From the NCBI RefSeq assembly GCF_905371695.1, contig NZ_CAJPMA010000052.1, positions 1 through 11,892 on the forward strand: a stretch of DNA of 11,892 bases. Reading direction: 5' to 3'. Shown here piece after piece: positions 1 through 5,731 of the stretch. How positions within the stretch are numbered: position 1 is the stretch's first letter; each line of letters starts with the position of its first letter. Made by a program: the position numbers and the translations under genes. Source of the DNA: an uncultured Campylobacter sp. GTDB lineage: Bacteria; Campylobacterota; Campylobacteria; Campylobacterales; Campylobacteraceae. The notes below the pieces were generated by a model. It did no database searches. It saw only the letters and a program-made list of their open reading frames with translations, and was not told the origin of the DNA.

Positions 1-136
1 GGAGTTTTATAACTCCGACGGCAGCTATGCCGCAATGTGCGGCAACGGCTCGCGCTAGCTCGCTTCTGTCTTTACCGATAAATGCGTGAAATACGGCAAA
101 ATCGTTACCGCTGGCATTATATTTTGATATTTTCAT
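1..136 (-). pseudogene. dapF: Diaminopimelate epimerase, N-terminal fragment cut by a fold-back junction
   Basis: DapF interconverts LL- and meso-diaminopimelate in the cytoplasm for lysine and peptidoglycan synthesis. The minus strand starts at ATG 136-134 after an AAGGA ribosome binding site and reads MKISKYNASGNDFAVFHAFI, then GKDRSELAR: the usual N-terminus with the SGNDF motif. Homology ends at about base 50 (residue 29). The frame stays open to base 1, but the remaining residues are the antisense of another part of dapF, so they are not native protein. The expected GIGADG region and the catalytic-cysteine region are missing in this orientation. A -10-like TAAAAT lies on the minus strand at 181-176, giving a leader of about 35 nt. 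The start and identity are well supported. Whether the gene is really broken in the cell is doubtful, because the junction sits at the very end of the window and may be an assembly or amplification artefact. Confidence 0.82.
2..55 (+). pseudogene. dapF: Inverted internal fragment of dapF (catalytic cysteine motif)
   Basis: The plus strand encodes EFYNSDGSYAAMCGNGSR (18 codons) and then meets TAG at 56-58. This is the hallmark DapF segment with the catalytic cysteine in MCGNG, normally about 70 residues into the protein. It lies in the orientation opposite to the dapF start at 136, with which it should be collinear. The two pieces share bases 50-55 (TCGCGC on plus, GCGCGA on minus), which serve as Ser-Arg codons here and Ala-Arg codons in the minus-strand piece. 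That fits a fold-back join at about 6 bp of microhomology. The fragment continues beyond the left edge. Confidence 0.8.
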
Positions 137-175
137 ATTTTTCCTTTTTGCGTAGCGCCGCGAAATTCGGGTTTG

Positions 176-181
176 ATTTTA
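176..181 (-). promoter_or_regulatory. Putative -10 element of dapF
   Basis: Minus-strand TAAAAT lies about 40 bp upstream of the dapF ATG in the 120-bp divergent gap. Epsilonproteobacterial sigma-70 promoters rely mainly on the -10, so the lack of a -35 is not an objection. This is prediction by eye only. Confidence 0.4.
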
Positions 182-222
182 CTAAATTTCGGCTAAATTC
201 CCGCTCTTTGCCTTCATTTTTT

Positions 223-231
223 TGATAAAAT
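223..231 (+). promoter_or_regulatory. Putative extended -10 for the 257-745 gene
   Basis: TGA-TAAAAT on the plus strand lies about 26 bp before the ATG at 257. It would leave a leader of roughly 19 nt containing the AAGGAG ribosome binding site at 246-251. It faces away from dapF, so the gap holds divergent promoters. Confidence 0.5.
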
Positions 232-256
232 GCCGCCCTAATTTTAAGGAGCAAAA

Positions 257-745
257 ATGGATATGCAAAAACTAAACCGAAATTTAAACAAATTAAACAA
301 AATTTTGTTTATCGTCCTTGGTATTTCGATCGCTATCTGGGTCGGCGTAGAGGTATTCGTCGGCGAAAAAATAGAGCGCGTAAAAGAGCAAATGAAAGAA
401 AATCTATGCGAAGCGCCGAACGTAAAAGAGATGCTGACGCGCCTAAATTCGGGACTACCGAGCAAGCTTGACGAGATTAATACGCTAGAAAAAATCGTAT
501 GCGAAAACCGCCGTTTCGTTTATCATTATACGCTCGGCAAAGGGATGGAGGCGGACGAAAGCGCGGTAACGCCGCAAGATATAGCCGAGCTAAAAGAGGA
601 GCAAACAAGAGAGCTTAAAAAAGAATTTTGCGGCGACGCGCGCTTAAAAGCGGTGCGCGAGATTGCCGAGGGCGTGGATTTCGTCTATTTTATAAAAGAT
701 AAAGAACTAATTCGAGTAGGATTTGAAAGTAAGGACTGCAAGTAG
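257..745 (+). CDS. Hypothetical membrane-anchored protein
   Basis: A 162-residue protein that I do not recognise by name. It has a short basic N-terminus (Lys/Asn-rich, residues 5-16), one hydrophobic segment at about 16-35, then a hydrophilic domain with several cysteines (51, 82, 125, 161). The topology suggests an N-terminal signal anchor with a periplasmic body. The C-terminal half, with the LPSKLDEINTLEK stretch and the pattern FC-D-RL ending in a short beta-rich VYFIKDKELIRVGF, resembles small periplasmic proteins of proteobacteria that I recall only as hypothetical. The even cysteine number would allow disulfides. The start at 257 is backed by AAGGAG with 5-nt spacing; the Met at codon 3 is a less likely start. 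The next gene follows 84 bp later on the same strand, so the two may be co-transcribed. It stands between dapF and coaE with no metabolic link that I can see. Confidence 0.75.
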   Translation: MDMQKLNRNLNKLNKILFIVLGISIAIWVGVEVFVGEKIERVKEQMKENLCEAPNVKEMLTRLNSGLPSKLDEINTLEKIVCENRRFVYHYTLGKGMEADESAVTPQDIAELKEEQTRELKKEFCGDARLKAVREIAEGVDFVYFIKDKELIRVGFESKDCK

Positions 746-829
746 TTCGGCCGCTCGCGCCTAACTAAGAGGCGAAGCGGGCGCTAATAGACGGCGAAGT
801 TCGCGCCTTAGGGGGATCGGAATTAAAAA

Positions 830-1363
830 ATGGCTAAAATTTTAGCGGGAATTTCGGTAATCGTCTTCAATATTTTGCTTTTTATCGGGATAATTTGGAT
901 GCTATTTTGGCGCAATCCGCACAAACTAAACGCGCGCAAACTGGCTGAGATAGAGCGGATAAACTCGCGCAAAACATCGGCGCAAGACCAATCCCGCGCG
1001 ATAAAAAGACTCTCTATAAAGCCGTTTTTATTTTGGGCGGAAGGATTTTTTATTTCGCGCGAGGAGCTTTGGTTTGACGAAAATTTTATCTACGTTTTTA
1101 GAGGCGACAAGCTCGTAAAAAGGCGCAAATTCGAGGAAATTTACGAACTTGTCGTCACCAAAACGCGTGTAAATAATATTAGGATTTGGCGGATAGTTTT
1201 TGCGGACGGAGCGAGCGAGCCCAAAAAATGCGAGGCCAGCGAGTATAGATTCGCGCCCGCAGCCTCGATCTTTACGCCCAACTTTAAGGAATTTTTACGA
1301 ATTTTATGCGAGAAAAATCCGCCGGCCGTTAAGACGAAGGCGGGATTTTGGGACGGCGTTTAG
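830..1363 (+). CDS. Hypothetical single-pass membrane protein
   Basis: A 177-residue protein of unknown function. Residues 5-27 form one transmembrane helix, followed by the basic stretch RNPHKLNARK. By the positive-inside rule this places the rest in the cytoplasm. From about residue 65 the sequence looks beta-rich (GFFISREELWFDENFIYVFR, then RKFEEIYELVV and RIWRIVFADG). This is reminiscent of a small PH-like or YcxB-like fold, but that is only an impression from strand pattern and I do not claim the family. The C-terminus ends in a short helix (NFKEFLRILCEK). The ribosome binding site is weak (a G-rich stretch at 811-815, about 14 nt before the ATG). The start is preferred because it gives a complete hydrophobic N-terminus. 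It may form a transcription unit with the gene at 257-745. Confidence 0.7.
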   Translation: MAKILAGISVIVFNILLFIGIIWMLFWRNPHKLNARKLAEIERINSRKTSAQDQSRAIKRLSIKPFLFWAEGFFISREELWFDENFIYVFRGDKLVKRRKFEEIYELVVTKTRVNNIRIWRIVFADGASEPKKCEASEYRFAPAASIFTPNFKEFLRILCEKNPPAVKTKAGFWDGV

Positions 1364-1620
1364 CTTGATTGCCGCCGTTTTTAAAGCGTCCGCACGAAAT
1401 TAATTTACTTTACCGCGCGATTTTAATCGGTTTAACAAACTCGCTACTTCCGTGCGAATTTAGACTTTTCGCAGACGACTTACGCTCGGACAAGACAAAT
1501 TTTAGCTAAATTTACAGGGCAAAAACGGCTTTTTCGGATAAAATTTGCGGCGACAATAGTTTATCGCAAAGCCCGCATGAATTTAGCTCAAAATTTACGT
1601 CCGCCGCTTTAAATTTCTCC
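1364..1620. other. 257-bp non-coding gap between convergent genes
   Basis: No convincing reading frame, RNA gene or strong terminator was seen. The stretch is AT-richer than the flanking genes. It contains a near-palindrome around 1498-1514 (AAATTTTAGCTAAATTT) and a TAAAAT at about 1537-1542 that faces no obvious gene. The genes on either side run towards each other, so a terminator is expected here, but no stem with a T-run is evident. Confidence 0.5.
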
Positions 1621-2220
1621 TCAAAAACCGCCAGAAATTTCGCTTAAAAACTTTAACGTCTCGCTTTTTAAATTTTCAAAATCTTTGGTATTTTCTATCG
1701 TAAAATTTGCCGCAGCGCGCTTTTGCTCTATGTCTATTTGTAGCTCTACGCGGTGTTTTGCAGCGTTGTAGCTTAGCCCGTTTCGCTTCATCACGCGCGA
1801 GATCAGCGTGTCTTTTGGCGCATAAACGACCGCTATGCGCGAAAACTCTTTGTAAGCGTCCCTCCTTTCAAAAAATAGCGGAATATCCACAAAATACGTC
1901 CTACCCGCGCTTTCTAGCTTTGCGGCGCGAGATAAAATTTCAAGCCTAATCTTTGGATGCAAAATTCGCTCTAAAATTTTTAGCTTTTCTGTGTCCTTAA
2001 ACGCTAGCGCGCCGAGCTTTTTTCTATCTATTTTGCCGCCTACTAAAACCTCGTCTCCAAACTCCGCCGCAACCTCGCTCACGCACAAATTTAGCTGTTC
2101 GTGGGCGATAGAGTCCGCGTCGATAATCTCAAATCCGCGATCACGAAGCAGCTCGCAAACCGCGCTCTTGCCGCTGCCGATGCTGCCCGTGATGACGACG
2201 GCGTGTTTAAATTGCGGCAT
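1621..2220 (-). CDS. coaE: Dephospho-CoA kinase
   Basis: CoaE phosphorylates the 3'-hydroxyl of dephospho-CoA with ATP, the last step of coenzyme A synthesis in the cytoplasm. The 199-residue protein has the Walker A P-loop GSIGSGKS at 12-19, the DAD motif at 34-36 for the CoA-binding region, HP at 88-89, the core strand and acidic motif DIPLFFE at 112-118, and the lid-type RVMKRNGLS at 142-150. Length matches the family (about 200). The start is fixed by GGAGG on the minus strand 4 nt before the ATG and an extended -10 (TGC-TAAAAT) at 2252-2244. It is divergent from purM; from memory, C. jejuni has the same purM/coaE/dapF neighbourhood, with coaE and dapF pointing the same way as here. The gene appears intact, but bases 2117-2165 recur inverted inside purM. 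Confidence 0.95.
   Translation of the reverse strand: MPQFKHAVVITGSIGSGKSAVCELLRDRGFEIIDADSIAHEQLNLCVSEVAAEFGDEVLVGGKIDRKKLGALAFKDTEKLKILERILHPKIRLEILSRAAKLESAGRTYFVDIPLFFERRDAYKEFSRIAVVYAPKDTLISRVMKRNGLSYNAAKHRVELQIDIEQKRAAANFTIENTKDFENLKSETLKFLSEISGGF
2117..2165. repeat. 49-bp inverted repeat, donor copy inside coaE
   Basis: This segment, encoding coaE residues around SAVCELLRDRGFEIIDA, matches the reverse complement of 2418-2466 in purM base for base by my reading. The outer 7 bp (GCGCGGT side) and 6 bp (CGACGC side) are shared with native purM, so only the inner 36 bp are foreign to purM. Confidence 0.9.
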
Positions 2221-2243
2221 TTTGCCTCCGATTTTTTACTCCG

Positions 2244-2267
2244 ATTTTAGCAATTTTTGGCTAAAAT
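2244..2267. promoter_or_regulatory. Divergent coaE/purM promoter region
   Basis: The 73-bp gap between coaE and purM holds two -10-like hexamers pointing apart. TGC-TAAAAT on the minus strand (2252-2244) serves coaE and TAAAAT on the plus strand (2262-2267) serves purM. The minus-strand element is identical in its nine bases to the one before rarA. Prediction by eye only. Confidence 0.5.
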
Positions 2268-2372
2268 TAACCAAATTTCAACAAAGGGCAAAAATGATAA
2301 GCTACAAAGACGCTGGCGTCGATATAGACGCGGGAAATGACTTCGTAAATGCGATAAAACCGTTCGTCAAAG

Positions 2373-2424
2373 CGACGCAAACTCCGCACGTTTTAGGCGG
2401 TATCGGCTCGTTTAGCGGCGCGGT
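2373..2424 (+). repeat. 52-bp direct repeat, copy 1
   Basis: Bases 2373-2424 recur as 2461-2512 with no difference that I can find. The copies flank 36 bp (2425-2460) of inverted coaE sequence, so the period is 88 bp, which is not a multiple of three. Confidence 0.93.
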
Positions 2425-2466
2425 TTGCGAGCTGCTTCGTGATCGCGGATTTGAGATTATCGACGC
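2418..2466. repeat. 49-bp inverted repeat, inserted copy of coaE sequence
   Basis: Reverse complement of 2117-2165. The left junction lies within GCGCGGT (2418-2424) and the right junction within CGACGC (2461-2466). Both are present at the matching places in native purM and native coaE, so both ends are microhomology joins. Confidence 0.9.
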
Positions 2467-2512
2467 AAACTCCGCACGTTTTAGGCGGTATCGGCTCGTT
2501 TAGCGGCGCGGT
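2461..2512 (+). repeat. 52-bp direct repeat, copy 2
   Basis: Second copy of 2373-2424. It encodes QTPHVLGGIGSFSGAV in the frame that continues into the rest of purM. Confidence 0.93.
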
Positions 2513-3365
2513 GAGGCTGCCCGCAGGCTACAAAAAACCTGCGATCCTAGGCGCCACCGACGGCGTGGGCACAAAGCTGCGACTCGCGATAGACGCGCGC
2601 AAATTTGACGGCGTGGGGCAGGATCTCGTCGCAATGTGCGTAAACGATCTCATCTGCAACTTCGCCGAGCCGCTATTTTTCCTCGACTATTACGCAACGG
2701 CGAAGCTCGAGATCAGCGATGCCAAAGAGGTCGTAAAAAGCATCGCCGAGGGCTGCAAACTCGCCCGCTGCGCGCTGATCGGCGGCGAAACGGCGGAGAT
2801 GCCCTCGATGTATGAGAAAGGCGACTTCGACCTTGCGGGCTTTGCCGTGGGTATCGCCGAGGAAGATGAAATCGACCGCAGTAAGTTCGTCCGCGAAGGC
2901 GACGTGCTCATCGCGCTTCCTAGCAGCGGCCTGCACTCAAACGGCTTTTCGCTCGCGCGAAAAGTGATTGCTGAGCTAGGGCTAAAATTTGACGACAAAG
3001 TGGGCGGTCGCGCGCTCATCGACGTGCTTTTGGAGCCGACCAGGATTTACGTCGGCGACTTTTTAAATTTAAAAGACAAGATCCACGCGCTCGCGCACAT
3101 CACGGGCGGCGGCATCGTGGAAAATCTGCCGCGCGTCTTCCCTGATGGGCTGGGTGCGAAGATCGAACATGCCGCGATCCGCACGCCTGAGATCTTTAAA
3201 ATCATCGCGCAAAAAGTGGAGCCGGCCGAGATGATGAGGACGTTTAACATGGGTGTAGGCATGATCGTCGTAGCGCCGAAGCAAAATGCGGACTTCGTAC
3301 TATCAAATACCGATGGCTACGTTATCGGCGAGGTCGTAAAAGGCGGGGGCGTGCAGCTCGTATAA

Positions 3366-3637
3366 GCGGCAAGACCAGCTCGCCGCAATAAGCGCTCGGA
3401 TTTAGCCGATTGTTTTACGCTTGCGGTTACGCGGCGGGTCAAAATTTACGGTCGTAAGCGGTATTTTTGCGATTACCTTGACGGCGCGATGGTTTGCGCC
3501 TAGTAAATTACGCGCCGCTTGATTTAAATCGCCGAAATTTTAGGCGCGAGGGACGGGTTATGCTCGCCTATTTATAGAAATTTAATATTTTTTAAAATAT
3601 ACTCGCTAATTTCTAACTTTCAAAAACGGAACGTAAA
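3366..3637. other. 272-bp non-coding gap between purM and the symporter gene
   Basis: No gene was seen. Just after purM there is a weak hairpin (TCGG at 3396-3399 with CCGA at 3406-3409) followed by TTGTTTT, a possible poor terminator. The last 80 bases turn AT-rich and hold the symporter promoter. The rest is featureless. Confidence 0.5.
3598..3603 (+). promoter_or_regulatory. Putative -10 of the symporter gene
   Basis: TATACT, preceded by an AT-rich stretch (ATATTTTTTAAAA), sits 34 bp before the ATG at 3638. The leader would be about 28 nt with only a weak GGA ribosome binding site. Confidence 0.45.
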
Positions 3638-5065
3638 ATGGAATTTTTAACAGACGTTATCAAAAATATTAATTCGTTCGTGTGGGGCCCTTACTTTCTC
3701 ATTGCTCTACTTTGCGGCACCGGACTATATTTTACGTTACGGCTAAAATTCGTACAAATTTTCAAATTTAAAGACGCCTGCGGGCGATTGTTCGGTAACT
3801 TTTCGCTGCACGGACACGCCGCGGGTAAAGAAGGCATGAGCTCGTTTCAAGCAGTAGCTACCGCAGTCGCGGCGCAAGTAGGCACGGGAAATTTAGTAGG
3901 CGCCAGTACCGCGCTTATCTTAGGCGGCCCGGGAGCTATATTTTGGATGTGGTGCGCTGCGTTTTTAGGGATGGCGACGAATTTCGCGGAAATTTGCTTA
4001 GCGCAAATTTATAGAGGCAAGGACGACAGCGGACACGTCGTGGGCGGGCCCGCGTTTTACATCTCAAAAGGGCTCGGCGGGCGCACGGGCAAGGCGCTCG
4101 CGGCGTTTTTCGCGGTCGCGATCATCTTTGCGCTCGGCTTTATGGGCAATATGGTGCAGGCAAACTCCATTTCGGACGGCTTTAACAGCGCGTTTGGTAT
4201 CCCTAACTGGATGAGCGGCGCGGCGCTTGCGGTTATCTGCGCGGTCGTTTTCATCGGCGGTATAAAAAGCGTAGCGCGCGTAGCCGAAAAGGTCGTGCCT
4301 ACGATGGCGATACTTTACGTTTTAGTGGGCCTAGTCATAATAATCGCGAATTTTAAAGAGGTCCCCGGCGTCGTCGCGCTTATTTTCGAAGCGGCGTTTA
4401 ACCCGTCGGCGGCTTGGGGCGGGGCTACGGGGGCTACGATCGCCGCGGCCATGAGATACGGTATCGCTCGCGGACTGTTTTCAAACGAAGCTGGCATGGG
4501 CTCGACGCCTCACGCGCACGCCGCCGCCAAGGTCGCGCACCCGGTAGAACAAGGAGTGCTCGGCATAGTTAGCGTATTCGTAGACACGTTCGTGGTGTTA
4601 AATATCACGGTTTTTGTAGTATTAAGCTCTGGCGTAGTGGCGTTTAAAGAGGTTGCCGCGGGCAAATTCGAGCCTATTTTCAAGGGGATTACGCTCGTGC
4701 AAGAGGCGTTTTCGGCGCACCTTTTAGGAGGCCTGATAGGATATAGCTTCGTAGCCGTTTGCCTATTTTTCTTTGCGTTTACTACGATCATAGGCTGGTA
4801 TTATTTTGCCGAGACGAACGTAAGATACCTGTTAGGAAGCCGCTTCGTGCGCTTATTTCAGGTGTTAGTCGTGGCATTCGTATTCGTCGGCAGCCTGCTT
4901 AAAATCAACCTAGTTTGGGAGTTATCCGATCTTTTCAACGGGCTTATGGTCGTGCCTAACCTCATCGCCCTGCTCGCGCTTAGTCCCGTCGTAATCAAGC
5001 TTTTAAACGACTACGACGCCAAAAAGCCTTACAAAAGGGACGATTATTTAAATAACCGGTCGTAG
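3638..5065 (+). CDS. Alanine/glycine:cation symporter (AGCS family)
   Basis: A 475-residue inner-membrane protein of the AGCS family (AlsT/DagA/AgcS), which imports alanine or glycine with sodium. Visible family features are an N-terminal membrane helix (about 17-36), the signature AQVGTGNLVGAS at 79-90 followed by GGPGAIFWMW at 96-105, then the strongly conserved cytoplasmic motif RGLFSNEAGMGSTPHAHAAA at 278-297 with HP-EQG just after. About ten hydrophobic segments are spread over the protein, and the length is usual for the family. The C-terminus is short, polar and basic (KKPYKRDDYLNNRS). It appears monocistronic, with its own promoter in a 272-bp gap and a minus-strand gene converging on it. 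The family call is firm. The exact substrate (alanine, glycine, serine or glutamine) cannot be read from the sequence. Confidence 0.93.
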   Translation: MEFLTDVIKNINSFVWGPYFLIALLCGTGLYFTLRLKFVQIFKFKDACGRLFGNFSLHGHAAGKEGMSSFQAVATAVAAQVGTGNLVGASTALILGGPGAIFWMWCAAFLGMATNFAEICLAQIYRGKDDSGHVVGGPAFYISKGLGGRTGKALAAFFAVAIIFALGFMGNMVQANSISDGFNSAFGIPNWMSGAALAVICAVVFIGGIKSVARVAEKVVPTMAILYVLVGLVIIIANFKEVPGVVALIFEAAFNPSAAWGGATGATIAAAMRYGIARGLFSNEAGMGSTPHAHAAAKVAHPVEQGVLGIVSVFVDTFVVLNITVFVVLSSGVVAFKEVAAGKFEPIFKGITLVQEAFSAHLLGGLIGYSFVAVCLFFFAFTTIIGWYYFAETNVRYLLGSRFVRLFQVLVVAFVFVGSLLKINLVWELSDLFNGLMVVPNLIALLALSPVVIKLLNDYDAKKPYKRDDYLNNRS

Positions 5066-5091
5066 GCGGCCTAGAATTTAAGGCGCGCGTT

Positions 5092-5105
5092 AAACGCTAG
5101 CGTTT
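5092..5105. repeat. 14-bp perfect palindrome at a convergent gene end
   Basis: AAACGCTAGCGTTT is its own reverse complement. It spans the last codons and stop of the minus-strand gene, 27 bp past the symporter stop. It could form a 5-bp stem with a 4-nt loop on either strand, but there is no real T-run, so a two-way terminator role is only a possibility. Confidence 0.35.
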
Positions 5106-5684
5106 TGGCTTAAACCTCGCAAAATCTATGCCCATAGACTTTAAAACCGCCCGCGAATAGTAGTAAAAACTATAAAATATCTCGTCGTCGTAAAAGCCAT
5201 CGTCCCAAAGCTCCTCGTCGTCTTCGTCGCTTTGGGGCCACAGGTATTTTTCCGCAAGCATATCCGAAAAATTCGCTAGCGGCGCGGCATGCTCCATCTT
5301 GTCCGCGTCGTCGCAAATTTTTAGTATAAACGCAAAAAATTCGCCCAAACTTGCCGCAATAAACTCTGCCGCGTCGTTTCGCTCTTTGTTCGCTAATTTA
5401 TCCGCCTCCGCGCGCGCTTGCATAAAAATTCGCGCCAAAAACAGGAGCGCGAAAGGCGTAGCGTGCCAAAGAGTACCTTGATGCTCGATCTCGTTAAATA
5501 TCACCGTAAGCGCGTCGTCGACGTCTTTCGCGTCAAATTTCGCCTAGTCAGAGGCGACCGCCGCGCATAACAGTTCGAAAATTTCAGGAAATCTGCTAGC
5601 CCTACCGTAAGCCGTAGTAATCCTACTCCACGGCACGTCTTGCGCCTTTAAATTTAAAATATACTCTAAATTAAGCTCGTTCAT
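5097..5684 (-). pseudogene. HQGT-motif (HEAT-like family) protein interrupted by in-frame TAG
   Basis: From ATG 5684-5682, behind a GGGAGA ribosome binding site, the minus strand reads MNELNLEYILNLKAQDVPWS and on through AYGRASRFPEIFELL, then hits TAG (5546-5544) at codon 47. It continues in the same frame to a stop at 5099-5097, 195 codons in all. The part after TAG contains IFNEIEHQGTLWHATPFALLFL. The pairing of an N-terminal W-x-x-(I/L)-x-x-(A)YG-A/R motif with a later HQGT-x-x-x-AT-x-A-x-x-FL motif is one I recall from hypothetical HEAT-repeat-like proteins of actinobacteria and proteobacteria, whose role is unknown to me. The C-terminal part is helical with an acidic patch (SDEDDEELWDDGFYDDE). 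A GTG at 5504 could start a 135-residue remnant but has no evident ribosome binding site. The native codon may have been TGG (a G-to-A change), which is a guess. Either a fresh pseudogene or a base error. Confidence 0.65.
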
Positions 5685-5731
5685 TTATATTCTCCCGTAA
5701 ATTTTGCTAGCCGCGATTAACCGCACGGGAT

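Larger units (their letters stand above)
2294..3365 (+). pseudogene. purM: Phosphoribosylformylglycinamidine cyclo-ligase, frameshifted by an 88-bp insertion
   Basis: PurM (AIR synthetase) closes the imidazole ring of formylglycinamidine ribonucleotide with ATP in purine synthesis. The 5' piece from ATG 2294 reads MISYKDAGVDIDAGNDFVNA and on to GGIGSFSGAV, then runs into coaE-derived codons (CELLRDRGFEIID) and stops at TAG 2501-2503 after 69 codons. The 3' piece is open from before 2461 to 3365 in another frame. It carries GATDGVGTKL, the AEPLFFLDYYAT stretch, IGGETAEMPSMY, SSGLHSNGFSL, HITGGGIVENLPR and RTFNMGVGM, all PurM signatures. Removing 88 bp (for example 2425-2512) restores one frame of 327 residues, the usual family length, with SGAVRLPAGYKKP across the join. 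As written, no complete PurM can be made. Everything else in the gene looks conserved and free of decay, which argues for a very recent event or an artefact. The ribosome binding site is weak. Confidence 0.9.

Noticed and set aside
1..49. Open minus-strand reading frame continuing dapF to the window edge
   Set aside because: Residues after Arg29 are the antisense of the dapF MCGNG segment, not DapF protein. The openness is accidental.
746..829. Degenerate GGCGAAG / TCGCGCCT repeats between the two small genes as a regulatory element
   Set aside because: The copies are short and imperfect, and such words are common in this sequence. No fold or spacing supports a function.
1364..1620. Small RNA or short peptide in the gap before coaE
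   Set aside because: Only very short frames (about 11 codons) without ribosome binding sites, and no promoter-terminator pair.
1991..2503. A 170-codon plus-strand frame running through coaE into purM
   Set aside because: Its first 100 codons are antisense to coaE. Only the part from ATG 2294 is real, as the purM N-terminus.
5092..5105. AAACGCTAGCGTTT palindrome as an operator or two-way terminator
   Set aside because: The stem is short, there is no T-run, and no regulator gene is nearby. Listed only as a palindrome.
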